Shown: positions 24,519 to 37,045 of the stretch, one piece after another
Layout: every line of letters begins with the position of its first letter
Position numbering within the stretch: position 1 is the first letter of the stretch
Notes under the pieces: model-generated
The model's input: the letters and a program-made list of their open reading frames with translations, nothing else
What the model was told of the DNA's origin: nothing
Database searches by the model: none
DNA from: Juglans regia
Taxonomy: Eukaryota; Streptophyta; Magnoliopsida; Fagales; Juglandaceae
Length of the DNA stretch: 64,000 bases
Direction of reading: 5' to 3'
Assembly (NCBI RefSeq): GCF_001411555.2
Contig: NC_049912.1
Location: forward strand, 30,791,514 to 30,855,513
Made by a program: the position numbers and the translations under genes

Positions 24519-25732
24519 TGCATTTTGGTGGTTCCAATCTACAGCCAGGTGGAAAAAGGAGCAAAATAATGTACAGCTTTTGAATGTGCACTGCACGTCC
24601 TTTTTTGTAATAATTTTGTGGATAATTGTTGTTCTCGTTGTTTTTAAGGCCTTCTGTTCTGTTTTATGTTATAACACATATCAGATCCAGGCCTGTCTGT
24701 ACTTTTCATGAGTTGTGTGCGAAACTAGCAATGTGTTTTTGTGGGTCTTTCTTTCTACTTGTTTCTGTTTCCGAAATTTTTTCTGTAAGTGAGCTTGCCC
24801 CATAAGGCATAAACGATGAATTGGTAAATGCCAGCCATATTTGGATCGAAGATTTTATTGAAATTATTAAGAATTTATGTAATCTGATTGTTTCTGGGCT
24901 TTGATATGTTGGACCCAAAACTGATTTCGATGCTGGAAGAAGCGTTTGGCCCAAGATGTGTAATTTCAACAAAATGTCTGAATCTTCTTCTTCTTCTTCC
25001 AACAAAATAATTAAAAAATAAATTAACTTTGTAATTAACTTTGTAACCTCAGATTACTATTTATTTACAAAGTAGTGTAAACGTAAGGCACACGTGTGAA
25101 AGCAGCTAGCCGACACAGCAAACGCGTGTTTGACTCGGTCTCACAATCAATTTTTATGTTATTTTCTTTGTTTTCGTTTTTTTTTTTTTTAAATTCCCCA
25201 GCCGTGTGTGAGAATTTGTCTGTTGGACGACACCTGAAAGCAACAGAAGGAGGAGGGTGTGCGAGAATTTGTCGTCAACGTCGTGGATTTTGGGGATTTT
25301 ACGTGCATAATAGTGTCCCATCTTCCAACAATTATAGTTCAAATGGATTTCCTCGAGAAGTTTCGCTGATCAAACTTAATTAAAATGTTGAATCCAAAAA
25401 TCAACGACTAATTTGACCAGAAAATCTTATAATTAATTCTTAGTTATGACTATTGTGATCCATTTATATCAAAATATCATGTGCAAAGAAGACTCAGATG
25501 TATCTATATTTAAAACAATAGATCATATTCAAGATAATTTACTTTGTGAAATTCTCGAGCTAAAAAAAAAAACATGTGAATACAAATCCATTTAGCTTGC
25601 TAAGACACCTTATCGGTTGCATTCTCTTTAACACTAAATAGATGAAATTGATTTTGTCGTCGTCCAAGCTATGACTTGACTCAAGAAATAGTAATATTGT
25701 CATTAATCTCCTATTTCTCTCACACAAAATTT

Positions 25733-25935
25733 TTCATCTCATCTCATCTTATCTCATCTAATCATTACAATTTTTTTAAATTCTCACACGAAATAAAATA
25801 ACCAATTTAACTTTTTCAAACTCCAAAACAAAAATAATATTAAAAAAATATATTATAATAATATTTTATTTAACTTTTAACTTTTATCTTAACTCATCTC
25901 ATTTAAATTTAATCTCATCTGTAAAATCAAACGAT
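25733..25935. mobile_element. MITE of the TTTGGATGTTGA family, reverse orientation, degraded
   Basis: It reads TCATCTCATCTTATCTCATC, then AATCATTACAATTTTT and AATAATATT blocks, then AACTCATCTCATTT, which is the reverse complement of the family pattern seen at 9036 and 17740. Confidence 0.6.
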
Positions 25936-26984
25936 TCTACAAGAGTAAATTCATAAGATTTTATATAATATTTGAGATCTACTTGATAAATAGCTTTATA
26001 ATCTAATATGTTATAGTATAAATTTCCTTAAAGGCATATGAGTTTATAAGTTTTATTCAAAGAATTAATCTATTTTGTTAATTAGAAAAGTTGCAATCAA
26101 CATAGCGAACGCTACCTGTCCTGCAAGCAAACGGGGTAAGAAAGCAAAACCCTTGGGGGCACGGGCATGTTTCCAGAGGGAATCTCCTGTCTCCCATAGC
26201 GGAGAGTGGTGGTTGAATTGTCATTTTAGTCTATTTTGTATTTAAATTCCGATTAGCAAGAAAGAAACGGATGATTCTTTCAGTTTATTCATGTGCAACC
26301 GTGGGGTCCTCTCTATCATTCCATACTTTAATTGCATTTTTGTTATAAATCAGCATTGAAGTTTGTGTACATGCTCTTTCATCAAAACAGCCTAATAAAT
26401 AGGACCAAAGGCAAGTGGTGATGGGTCACCGGCCACCTATAAACGCAGCCTCTCCGAGTCCGCTTCACACACTCATGTAAGCTGTCAATATATTTATAGC
26501 CTCATTCAATTTGTATTAAATATAGTAGCATGAAGGAAGGACATGGGACGTTATGCTCTGGCTATTAAAGTTTTAAGAGGCACCGTTGGTCTTTTTTTTA
26601 ATGATTTTATTTCCAAGACCTAAAGCATGAATCATGATTCGAAATATTGAGATGAATCAAATAAGAGCTGAGAAACTGCTAGGCCTTTTCCCCAGTAACT
26701 AACTATTCTTGAATTTTCAAAGTCAAAAGTGCCTCCCAACGTGGAAAGTATAGACTACACTCTCTTTCAAAAGGTCGGACCACTTTCCCATCTACTCCTT
26801 TTTTCATAAATAAATAGCAAGATTGACAAAGTTGAGAGTAGGTGTGGGGCTCAGCCGCGTCTCTGGGCACACATCCAAGGTGCACGTATGGTCCAAAAAG
26901 TGAAAAAAGTCAAAAACCCAATCTCTGTTTACATACTTCGTTGGTTCTGTCTTTAGGCATATGGGTGATGATACAGTCCTTGCT

Positions 26985-27640
26985 GGATCTCTTGCTGGGA
27001 ATATGTTTTATTTAAATAATTTTTTATATAAATTTTTTAATATTTTAAAAAAATAAAATAAATTTAAAATATTATTAAAAAAATATTCTCTTAACATAAA
27101 GAAAAAAATATATATTAAAAAATATTTTCTTAATCAAGAAGTAAAATAAAAAATTATATTTTACTTCATGATTAAGAAAATATTTTTTAATCATATTATA
27201 ATTTTTTTTAAAATATATTTAAAATTGTCATGCTACATCTCCGCTGGAGGCTCCGTTGGGCTTAGCATATACTTTTCTATGTGTATTTTTTTAATTTATT
27301 TTTTATATAGATTTTTTTTACACTTTTAAATATTTTAAAAAAATAAAATAAATTTAAAATATTATTAAAAAATACTTCCTTAATCAAAAAGTAAAAAAAA
27401 AATTTATTAAAAAATATTTCCTTAATCATGAAATAGAATAAATATTATTTTTTATTCTATTTCGTGATTAAAAAAATATTTTTTTAATAATATTATCATT
27501 TTTATTTTATTTTTTAAAAATATTTAAAAATATTAAAAATATTTATATATAAAAAAAAAAGAACCTAAAAAAATTACATAAAAAAATGCTAGAGTCCAGC
27601 TGAAACCCCGCGGGGCATCTAGCATTTTGCTTGGGCATAT
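26985..27640. repeat. Two adjacent AT-rich palindromic repeat units
   Basis: Each half has an inner perfect or near-perfect hairpin (about 27105-27195, around a TTACTTC...GAAGTAA core, and about 27400-27490, around ATAGAATAAA...TTTATTCTAT). Each is preceded by the same block (AAAAAAATAAAATAAATTT at about 27045 and 27340). Small GC-rich islands sit at the outer and inner borders (CATCTCCGCTGGAGGCTCCG at about 27237; CCCCGCGGGGCATCTAGC at about 27606). They look like MITEs or a nested pair. Confidence 0.55.
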
Positions 27641-28017
27641 ATGCCTGTCAAATTGAGTGAGGATCACCCTCTGCAGCTTTGCGTGAACGAAATTATTTGG
27701 TCAAAACTCGAAAAGAGCAATCCCGACCAAGTCAGACTACATTCATTACCGGCACATAATAATGATGGAAATATTGAAAGCTTCTTAGCAACTTGAGAAC
27801 AAAGCAAAAAGAATGCCTTTTCCTTGAAATAAATCATGTAATCATCGTTCTTCCTGGCTGTCAGTGTTCACAAAATCCTACACTACAGCTCAATTAGAGG
27901 AAACTCCTAAATTTTACAACAATAATCATACCAAATATGAATGATCCCAGGAAAAAAAAAATCAATAAAAAACTGGACAAAAATTATGTTTTTTTCCTTG
28001 CTTTCCGGTTAGAAATT

Positions 28018-30423
28018 TCATTCTGAAACAATGGAGATCGTACCACTAGAGATGCTCCCATGACTAACATCACAGACAGCCAATGCCCTGTCCAAATTAG
28101 CCACAATGTCAGCCATGGTTGGCCTGTCCTTCCCTTCCAAATTCACACAATGCAGTGCAGTATAGGCCATCAGCTCCACTGCTTCTACTTCATTCAGCTC
28201 TGGTGGCCCAACCCTGGAGTCTAGGATCTTTACCAAGTCTCCGGCCATAATTGCTGGCACTGCAAAGTCCACCACACTTATGGGTGCTCCTCCATCTTCA
28301 CCGTTCCTGAATATTGCTCTCTTTCCTGTCAAAAGCTCTAATAGTACTATTCCAAGTCCATAAACATCACTCTTTGCCGTCAATACATTTAGACCATAGT
28401 ATTCAGGATCAATGTAACCAACAGTTCCGGCTGCTTTCGTCGGTCTGTAATCACGATCGGATTCTGGACCCAGTAATGATAATCCAAAGTCAGATACTCT
28501 TGCTATCCAATTGGCATCGAGTAATATGTTAGAGGACTTGATATCTCTGTGAATTATTGTTGGCACTGCATAATTATGAAGATATTCAATCCCTCTGGCA
28601 GCATCTAACGCGATTTTTATCCTCATCTTCCAAGAATTCAAAACACTACTACTCTTTTCCACATTGTTTTTGTCATGCAAATGATCATAAAGAGCACCGT
28701 TCTTCATGTACTCGTAAACCAAGAGCCTTTCATCATTTTCCTCGCAATACCCAACAAGCCTGACCAAGTGTTTGTGGTGAAGACGGGACAAGAAAGCCAA
28801 TTCTGAATCAAATGCACTTTCTTTCTCTTGAAATTTCTTCGTCTTTGTACCCGTTTCCCCCCTTTTGATCGCAACCTCTCGGCCATCTGTTAACTTGCCT
28901 CTGTACACAACACCAAAGCTTCCAGCACCAAGCTTGTTCTCTAGGGAGAAATTGTTGGTGGCTGCTGCAAGCTCGCCTAATGAAAATTCCTCAGCCCTGT
29001 CTGCGTGCTTGGATGAGGTTCCACTCCTCTGGCGCCTCATAATTCTCGAGCCCTGACGCCTAATGGTGGATGATCTCGAAGGCGGACTATTGTTTGAGGT
29101 TGTGCCATTGTTAGAACTGGGATCTCTAGTAATTGTGGGTTGCACTGAATTATGCACTTTTTTCTTCCCAAAACAAACTCCAGTCCACAAGCAGTAAATT
29201 ACTGTGCAAATACCAGCGCAAGCTCCAACCGACCCTACAATGCAAAACGCCAATAAACCCCCCCGCAATCCCTTCGATCGAGATGATGGGGATGAACCCG
29301 TTGGCCCTGGTGGAAATGATACTGGCGGTGGCGGCGGCGGCGGCATTGAAATTTGAGTCAGACAGGGCCTGCAAATATTCCCAAAACCAGAGCACATACT
29401 CTGAGATAGCAGATACAGACCACACTCGCCACAGGAAGAATTATCACAAGGCCCTGGAAGAATTTTAGGAAGATCAGACATTAAACTAGAATTAGCCTCA
29501 CCGGGCCACCCGGGTCCCCAACATATAATCGAGAAATTGCTCGTAGTTAAGCCACAAGTAAAATTCGACCCGGAAGCAATCGTTGTAAACGAAACCCCTT
29601 GTGTCATATTCACTGAATACTCCCCTTCCCCACCCCAACACACAACCGATTCATTCGCTCGCCGAATTCCACAACTATGGTTCGCTCCAAGCGCCAATGT
29701 CGAGAATTCCCACGGCCGATTCGAAGGAATATTCAACTGCCCAGAATCGTTATTACCTTTGCAAACCACAAACCCAGTAGAATTCACCCCGCAAACATGT
29801 GAGCCACCCGCTACAATACTCGTCATCGACATGTTCCCAAATTCTGTCTGTGTCCGATTCGCTAAAACTGTATTTCTTCCCCAACAGCGAACCTGATGGC
29901 TGTCCCTCAAAATACCGCAAGAGAATCCAAACCCAGACGATATTGACACAAACGCATCGGACGCAGATGGCAGTCGAACCGCGCCGTTACCTCTCCAGCA
30001 CTTGACGGAGCCTGTACGAACCACCGTGGCGCAGACTTGGTCGTCACCGACGGAAAGGTTCTCTAATAGAACAGTGTCGTTGAAGTAAACTCGTTGGGGG
30101 TCGAAGGTACTGGTGGAAAACTCAGTGGTGAACCAGCAAAGGAAGCTGTAGCCACCGGAGCGGAGGCCACAGAAGAAGTTACGGCCGCCAGAGATGGAGG
30201 AGAAGCTGACGTTGGGATCGATGGGAATGATTTGGCCACGTCGGTAGCATTGGATGCTTTGCCTGGGTTGGAAGGCGACGATGCCGCAGACAGTGGCCGA
30301 ATCGTAGCTGATGGCAAGGGTAGCGCCGGAGCCGAGCGCATGGGTTGAAGGTGTCCTGGAGATGATGACGAGGATGGTGAGAATGACGCCGACGGCGGAG
30401 GCGGAGGAGGGTAGTTTCGTCAT
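28018..30423 (-). CDS. CCR3: CRINKLY4-related receptor-like kinase (CCR3-like), intronless
   Basis: A single 801-residue frame with an ATG start. The signal peptide is about residues 1-29. The ectodomain (30 to about 360) is built of RCC1-like (crinkly) repeats with recurring FxCG/CWG cysteines, followed by a Cys-rich stretch (CDNSSCGECGLY...CRPC, about 326-354) and a proline run (361-367). A transmembrane helix lies at about 388-412 and a basic juxtamembrane segment (RRQGSRIMRRQRSG) follows. The Ser/Thr kinase domain has GAGSFGVVYRG at 499-509, Lys520, HRD at 625-627, DFG at 645-647 and GTVGYIDPEYY. All catalytic residues are present. The C-terminal tail SHGSISSGTISIVSE is typical of the CCR3 group. 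It should be a plasma-membrane receptor kinase; the ligand is unknown. Identity as CCR3 rather than CCR4 rests on the juxtamembrane and tail sequence. Confidence 0.93.
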   Translation of the reverse strand: MTKLPSSASAVGVILTILVIISRTPSTHALGSGATLAISYDSATVCGIVAFQPRQSIQCYRRGQIIPIDPNVSFSSISGGRNFFCGLRSGGYSFLCWFTTEFSTSTFDPQRVYFNDTVLLENLSVGDDQVCATVVRTGSVKCWRGNGAVRLPSASDAFVSISSGFGFSCGILRDSHQVRCWGRNTVLANRTQTEFGNMSMTSIVAGGSHVCGVNSTGFVVCKGNNDSGQLNIPSNRPWEFSTLALGANHSCGIRRANESVVCWGGEGEYSVNMTQGVSFTTIASGSNFTCGLTTSNFSIICWGPGWPGEANSSLMSDLPKILPGPCDNSSCGECGLYLLSQSMCSGFGNICRPCLTQISMPPPPPPPVSFPPGPTGSSPSSRSKGLRGGLLAFCIVGSVGACAGICTVIYCLWTGVCFGKKKVHNSVQPTITRDPSSNNGTTSNNSPPSRSSTIRRQGSRIMRRQRSGTSSKHADRAEEFSLGELAAATNNFSLENKLGAGSFGVVYRGKLTDGREVAIKRGETGTKTKKFQEKESAFDSELAFLSRLHHKHLVRLVGYCEENDERLLVYEYMKNGALYDHLHDKNNVEKSSSVLNSWKMRIKIALDAARGIEYLHNYAVPTIIHRDIKSSNILLDANWIARVSDFGLSLLGPESDRDYRPTKAAGTVGYIDPEYYGLNVLTAKSDVYGLGIVLLELLTGKRAIFRNGEDGGAPISVVDFAVPAIMAGDLVKILDSRVGPPELNEVEAVELMAYTALHCVNLEGKDRPTMADIVANLDRALAVCDVSHGSISSGTISIVSE

Positions 30424-33400
30424 CTAAAAGACTCTGTTTTTATGAAAGCAGTGGTAGGATGGAGTCTAGTCTGCTTCATTGGCGCAGTTGACCGAGACGA
30501 GAGACAGAGACAGAGAGAGAAGACCGTACCTTTAAGACCGAGAGAAAGACAGAGGGGGAGGTAACAGGTTATAGGGGATTCTTGTGTGTATTGTGAGAGA
30601 GAGAGAGCGCCAGAGGTTTGGGGCTCTGAGTTTGTAGTTTGTACAGGTGACGATTAATTATCAGCGACTCATAAATATTCGTCTATACAGACGGCGCATT
30701 TTGACTTAGGTGAGGCTGCCATTTCCTTAATTTCTTTTCCCGCAAAGCAAAATCGGAGTGCTGTGTTAATTTATTCCTTATTAAGAGTGGCCAATGGGTT
30801 TCAAAATTCATAACCGTAATCCCCCAATCAATCGCCATTAAATTCGTGTTAGAGCACAGAGAAAATAATACAGAGCAAACGAAAGAGACCAGAGAGTTTT
30901 TTCTTTTCTTTTCTCTCTTAAAACAAAAAACACCATAGAGTTAATTAAATCACTTTCACGGAATGCGAGACCCAAATAATTTATTTATATTTTTATTATT
31001 TTAATCATATAACATATTTTAATTAAATTAATCAAAATAAAATTTTTTTTTTTTTTTTAATTACACCCCATCAATTGATACTATTAAAATGATGATAAAT
31101 TCACTGCCAATAACAACATTACTCATTTTTTTAACTGGTCAAGTCTCGTAAGGAGAATTCTAGAAAACAGCCTTCCTTTGAATTTTCTCGTTCGTTTTCT
31201 TTTTTATTTCTAACAAATACTTTTTCCAGAAAGATGGTTCTGCTTCTGAATAGGAAAAACCAGAAAAGGTGCTTTGATAGATTGTCAAGAATATTCCTAA
31301 AAAAGGTTCAGTTCCATACAACAAACAGCAAGATATATTATTTTGGGGGCATCTTATCGAAAACAACAAGAAGAAAAGGAGGAAGAGAATGCCGAGGGAC
31401 CAAATGTAATGACAGCTAAATCAATCCCAGAGACAACACTACTAGAATGGAGTGATAAAAGAGTAGAAACAAAGGTAGCCAACAGGACACTAGGATAAAA
31501 ATAAAACAAGTACTACGTCAAGGCCCCCCCCGGCGCCTCATCAGTGTACGTAATCATAGCTCTTGTGCAATATTATTACAACATTGGTATTTGTAATACC
31601 CATCATATATATATATATATATATTAATTATTATTTTGGTTAATTTAGACGTATCTTTATTTTTAAGAGTATTTGAATGAGTCAAAGACATACATCATGT
31701 AGCAATAGCATAATACAATGATTTTTGTTTTTATAATTCGTTTCTTAAATCTGTAATTGCCTCCACCAAACAAAGATGATTCTGTTTTCTCTCTCTTTTT
31801 TTTTTTTTTTAATTTATTATTTGCTAAACATTTAATCACATCATAATGATATGGTTCTAAATTTTCTACAAAGTTCTGCAGTTTTGGTCACATACGGTAT
31901 ATGGTTAGGTAGCAAGCTTGTGCAACTTTGTCAATTCAAACTTCAATTATCGTGACAATCCAAAAAGTACATAGCCCTTGTTTCACCAACTCTAGACCAC
32001 GATTCTAAAACATGAGGTTTTTTGGGGCGGGGCACGAGAACAGGGAATATTCAAAGACAACATTGAAAAAGACATGCATAGAAAGCCAAGGGAGAAAAGC
32101 ATAATACACAAAGTGGGGGAAATAAACGGAAAGATCATCCTTTTGAAGGAAAAGTTCACAACGCAGCTAATGCTGCTACTTGGCACTGACAGTGATAAGC
32201 TTTAAGGATAAAGAAAGCTGCAAAAGTCACATGTGGGTAGCCTGAATTCCTAACATGATGTTGGACTGCTAACTAATCTGATTGATAGTAATCATTAACA
32301 ACTTAACAAGGCAACCGCCGACCATGTGGCCGGGCAGAGTGTCCTCACTCTGCTCCCCATTGTCGGAGACTGCCAGATAATTCTCAGCTGCACAAGATCA
32401 CAAGCCGAGAGCAAGTGAAAGACTCCCACAAGGCACAAGCTCCTCTAGTAAACTTTAATGGAAGTTATGCCGACGAGTCAATAGCCCGGGGTTTAACCAT
32501 TTACAAGGGCTCAAATTTTCTCTCTCCCTCGTTGATTGTCAAAACAGAAATAAGATTACCCTTTTTCCTTAGCTTATACCCCATCTATCGAGCTGTGTAT
32601 AAGTGATAGGGCGTGTGCTTGTTACTAACTTATTGTGAATAACACCTTACTTCACTCGAGGGTTGGTCCATTGTACGTCCTTAGGTGGCGCAGGCCTCAG
32701 GTCTAAGATTGGGCAACCCGTGTTATTTTCACAAAGGGGGCTGCCAAGGATGGCCTCTAATTTTCTTCCCTTTGTATCTAAAAGAAGAAAATGGAGAGAG
32801 AGAGAGAGAGAGGTGGGATTTCTTGGCTTCTTAAACACAAACCTAAACCTTTGATTCAACAACAGCGTGTCTAGATAAATTCATGCGTGTGAACTTGGGA
32901 GGCATCTGGTGTATGCAATGCCCTTGTTCTCATCCAATGTGCTCCTGTTTCACGTCCATAGTCATAGCTTTGGCAAGTTCAGGTAATCCAGATCTCGAAT
33001 CGTAACATGCACCGCACAAAACATGTACACAGCAAATAATTAGCGGTCCTGTCTGTTCAAATAGTTTTGAGCATCAGGGAATCCCGTTTGGATAATGAGA
33101 TAAAATGAGATGGTTTCAGATGAAAGTTAAAATTTGAATAAAATATTATTAAAATATTATTTTTTAATATTATTATTATTTTAAAATTTAAAAAAGTTGA
33201 ATTATTTATTATATTTTATGTGAAAATTTAAAAAATTATAATGATGAGATGAGATAAAATGAGATGAAATGAAACCAATTTTATATCCAAATGGGGCCTA
33301 AACAGCTAATAATAACTGTTTTACAAATTTCTAATTAGTTACAAAAACAATCAAGAGGATCACGAGCATGAAAATCGAGTTACATAACTATGATAATTTT

Positions 33401-33572
33401 AACGAATCTGCATAATGGGGTACCTTTGTGACCACGGTTCGCAGTAGCTGACATCTTCGAATTGAACTTCGAAGGAGCTTTCATCACTCCAGTGTACAAT
33501 TAGTCCAATGATGAGATGCTGCCTTTGGGAAAAAGTAATCGTGGAGGATTGTACAAAGAAGAAGGGCGGCTC
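30424..33572. other. Intergenic: receptor kinase promoter side and HAD phosphatase 3' side
   Basis: GA-rich tracts (about 30495-30610) lie just upstream of the receptor kinase start and probably belong to its 5' leader or promoter. Further on are AT microsatellites (about 31603-31623), a GA run (32792-32812) and a MITE (33083-33296). Small open frames have no recognisable products. Confidence 0.6.
33083..33296. mobile_element. MITE with visible terminal inverted repeats
   Basis: The left end CCCGTTTGGATAATGAG and the reverse complement of the right end (CCCATTTGGATATAAAA) form the terminal repeat. The interior has the family-typical ATTATTTTTTAATATTATTA and ATAATGATGAGATGAGAT. It is the most complete copy in this window. 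Confidence 0.75.
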
Positions 33573-36292
33573 TTATTGCAAGGAGCCCGTATCCTCAGAT
33601 GTCCAAGCAGAAATAGGAATCCCTTGCTTTTGAAACCATTCAGGCATATGGAACCTTTCAGAGAGCACTGGTCTCACATCTTTCTGTTGAGAGAGGTGCT
33701 TGAGGAGTGGAAGGAGGACTTCCAAAAGCTGATCAACAAGTAAAAAAATAAACAGTAAATAAAAAACTTGCCAATGGTGAAATTAATTGGTGAAGAGAAA
33801 CTGGGATATCAAATGCAAATACTGATACCTGTGTGTCATGGGGTTGCCCGGCAGTAAATGGAATGCAAGGAATTCCATTCAGTGGTTGCAACAAGAAACT
33901 GAATGGATTGTTATCAACAATGACAATTCGTTTGGGATTCTTTGATAGGATGGAGAGATCCTTCACGTGCTCCCGATACTCGCTGTAATTTATTTAACAG
34001 AATCAAAGGTTTTATGAAAGGGAGCGTTTGAAAGTTCATTCCTCCAACAAGCGTACTTAAATGACTTATAGAAATGTATGCTCGCGGAATTATTAACCTT
34101 GAAGCTTTATACTTGACCAAAGTTTGTGAGATAGAATGATGAAAATGAAACATGAGGAAGAAAAGATAGGTGCTGGAATGAGACATCATAAGCAGCAAAA
34201 AGTCCTCAAATGAAAAAAATTTCACACGAATAACAGGTTATGAATTTCACAGGCTGATGGAGGGGGGGGAGAAGATCACAATTCACAAAGAGAAGAAAGC
34301 AGCACTTACGTGCTAATTGTAGAAGGGCGATAAAGTTGAAGACCAAATCGATTTTCAGTATCTATTTTGTCCACAAGTGGTCTAGCATAACCTGTGAGGA
34401 TAAATAAAGATCACATTGTAGAAGAGCAAATGGGAAAAGAGATACGGGAAGGGAATCTGAAAAATTATGTGATGAGCAGACCTTCAAGACCAGCAGTAAA
34501 CAGCACAAGATCCGCAAATCGACCGACTTCTTTCAAGAATTCTTGCAATCCTGGGCGCTCAAAAACTGTAACATAGGTGACCTTAGGTTTTCCTTCAGAT
34601 TCCTTCAAATCCCAACATATTCATGTGAAGATATATTCATATGAAATAATATTAGAAGTATGAGATACAAAACGATTATTATGAAAGCACCTTGTCCGAA
34701 GATATGCATTCCAGTTCAAAACACTTCAACCCAGCTTCTGTTGCTTGATTACGAACGCTATCTGGCAAATTAGATGTCTCATATGTAGATACTAGAGTTT
34801 CGTCCAAGTCAAGAACTACCTGCAGGTGAATTTATCAGTTGCCAAATCCATCAAGGAAGGTAGCAGCTTTCAATTGAAGTTTGTGACGGTCATAACATTG
34901 TATCTGTACACCTACACCTATGGGTGACAAATCGTGTTTTCGAATTATGTTTGTGTCATGTCAAGTCATAAATATTCAACTATATAGGTCAACTCAAACC
35001 CAACCTGTTAAGCTAAACGTGTCAAACTTCCAAATCCTAACTCAATCCATTTAGATAACGGGTCGAGTTGTGTCACCCGTTTAATAATTAATTAAAAATA
35101 TGTTAACACGACACGACTCATTTAAACCTGTTTATTTCATGTAAATGGGTTGAAATAAATTGCATAACTCATTTGACCCGATTAACATAATTTTACATAA
35201 AAGTTAACATTTATATTTATTAATAACCACAATATCTTAAAAAATATATATCAATATTTTTCAAATTTTAACATAGAATAAAACCAATATTACAAACCAT
35301 ACAATAACAAATATGAGCATAGGTCTAAAATTATAATCCCATCAATAAAAACAATAAAAGTATAAGCATACTGAAAAATATCAATATTATAATTTTTTTT
35401 TTATAAGTAATATTACAACTTAACAAAAATAAAATTTTAATTTTGAAATAAATTATAAATGAGTCAAAATGGATTAATTTCGTATTTAACAGGTTGACCC
35501 GTTTATAAATCATCTTAACGGGTCAATCTGTTGTGACCCGAACCCGTTAACATCAAACTTGAATCCACTAATTTCGTATCGTGTTCATATTAAATTCATG
35601 AATCGTGTCAAATATTACCATCCTACATACAGTTATATTTACTAAACTTCCGTGATCCCAATTTTCGAACACTGTTTCCACCTTCCATGATATGACTTCT
35701 TTCTTGTCCTAACACAACTACCAAGCAATTGATTATCTCACCCACCGTGCAAAAAAACATGGCTCAAATCTTCCACAGACTAAAATCATTTGCTTTTAAA
35801 TATAAAACTCAACCATCTAGAACTTTGAAAGAACAATGCTTTTCACCGTTGAATATTATACAATCGAAACACACTCATACAAGAGAGCAAAAGAGCAAAA
35901 GAGAGAAAATTTATGTAGATAGAAAATTTTAAAAAATATATCCGAGAAGCCAGATCAAATTAAGGAACTTTATAAAAAAAAAAATGGCAGTGAAGAAAGC
36001 GTACCGTGAGCTTCTCGAGACGCTCGTCGGAATCGGAGTCTCTGGCGGTGACGGGGATTTCTATTTCGGAGGCGGCAGGCGAGTCGTGGTCCGGGAGCTC
36101 AACGACCGGTAAGGGCTTGAAAGACGAAGAAGAAGAAGAGGAGGAGGAAGAAGGCAGAGCGTGGTGGCTGAGAGCTCTGAGGATCTGAAGGAAGATCCGG
36201 AAGAAGAAGGCCAACCAGTTCAGGAGCGTACGCCATACGTGCAGAGAACTCGGCGAGTACGCATCGGTCTCAGTCAACTCCGAAATGGGCAT
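33573..36292 (-). CDS. SCP1-like/CTD small phosphatase-like HAD protein, 6 exons
   Basis: Minus-strand exons 36292-36005, 34819-34691, 34602-34482, 34391-34310, 33982-33829 and 33728-33573 give 309 aa. The reading frame also extends three codons upstream, but the first ATG is at 36292. The N-terminus has a hydrophobic segment (LLNWLAFFFRIFLQIL, about residues 22-40) and a serine run. The FCP1/SCP HAD domain starts with VVLDLDETLV, the DxDxT phosphorylation motif, followed by FERPGLQEFL, VLFTAGLEGYARP and VIVDNNPFSFLLQPLNGIPC (motif III with catalytic Asp). The tail holds LLPLLKHLSQQKDVRPVL. The family dephosphorylates Ser/Thr, with RNA polymerase II CTD as one known substrate; the membrane-like segment suggests a membrane-bound member. 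Intron 1 holds a repeat (34920-35640). A MULE lies 270 bp upstream of the start. Exon 1 recurs at 47065-47352. Confidence 0.9.
34920..35640. repeat. AT-rich repeat with inverted internal motifs in HAD phosphatase intron 1
   Basis: It starts GGGTGACAAATCGTGTTTTC and ends in sequence whose reverse complement is TGGTAATATTTGACACGATT. Several ACCCGTTTA/AACGGGTC words occur in both orientations (about 35055-35090 and 35500-35550). It looks like a non-autonomous DNA element. The same sequence is present at 45980-46700 as part of the large duplicate. Confidence 0.55.
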
Positions 36293-36744
36293 TACAGCCA
36301 AACGGTGACTCTGTTTCTCTCAGAGAAGAGACGAAGAGGATGATTGGAGGGTGCGTTTGGATATCAACGTATCTCCTTTGCCCAGATATGTACGTAAATT
36401 GCTTCTATAGTTTTCTCTCTCTGACTTTCTTGGAGGTGGGGTAGTCTTCGTTCTTCGTCGAGAAAGACAGATGGTAGCCACGCGCTCTCAAGGAGATTTT
36501 ACCTAGTCTCGACTCTTGAGTCTTGAGTAACGTGACCATGGGTCTCAGTGCTTTTTTTTATCGAAAAAGCTAAACGCAACCGGACCGCGTCCCCGTTGCG
36601 GCCTCGTGCCTACGTGGCATTAGTGCTAAACGACGTCGTGGCGATTAATTTTATTAAGCACGCTTTCGGTCTCTTCTTCCAGCATTTCCTCCCACTTTCC
36701 TTGCTTATAATCCCTCTCTTCCCTAGCATCCCATATCCAGAAAT

Positions 36745-37045
36745 CCCCCACGCACGAACCCTAACCCTAACCTACCCTTCCCTCGCATCCCATCCCTTTC
36801 TTCTGCCACCACGCACGAACCCTAACCCTTACCACTTAATCCCTTCCGTTTCGCACGAACCCGAACCTACCACTTAATCCCTTCCGTTTCGCACGAACCT
36901 AAACCCTAATCTACCCTTCCCCCGCATCCCATCCTTCTATTCTGCACAGACGCACGAACCCTTACCCATTTACACATCCCTCTGTTTCGCACGAGCACGA
37001 ACCCTAACCCAGAGAGAAAATCCCAAAAGTTTCGCACGAACCCTA
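36745..37045 (+). repeat. Subterminal CGCACGAACCCTAA-type repeats (copy 1)
   Basis: Seven copies of (A/T)CGCACGA(A/G)C, mostly followed by CCTAA, lie within 300 bp, about 190 bp inside the element's left end. CCCTAA runs resemble plant telomere units but are short and interrupted. Possible roles are transposase-binding sites or a promoter/leader for the GRF gene. Confidence 0.7.

Larger units (their letters stand above)
24519..28017. other. Intergenic between PLC (+) and receptor kinase (-) 3' ends
   Basis: The two genes are convergent here. The region contains a MITE on the reverse strand (about 25733-25935), AT-rich palindromic elements (26985-27640) and a poly-T tract. No conserved coding signal was recognised in the small open frames. 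Confidence 0.6.
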
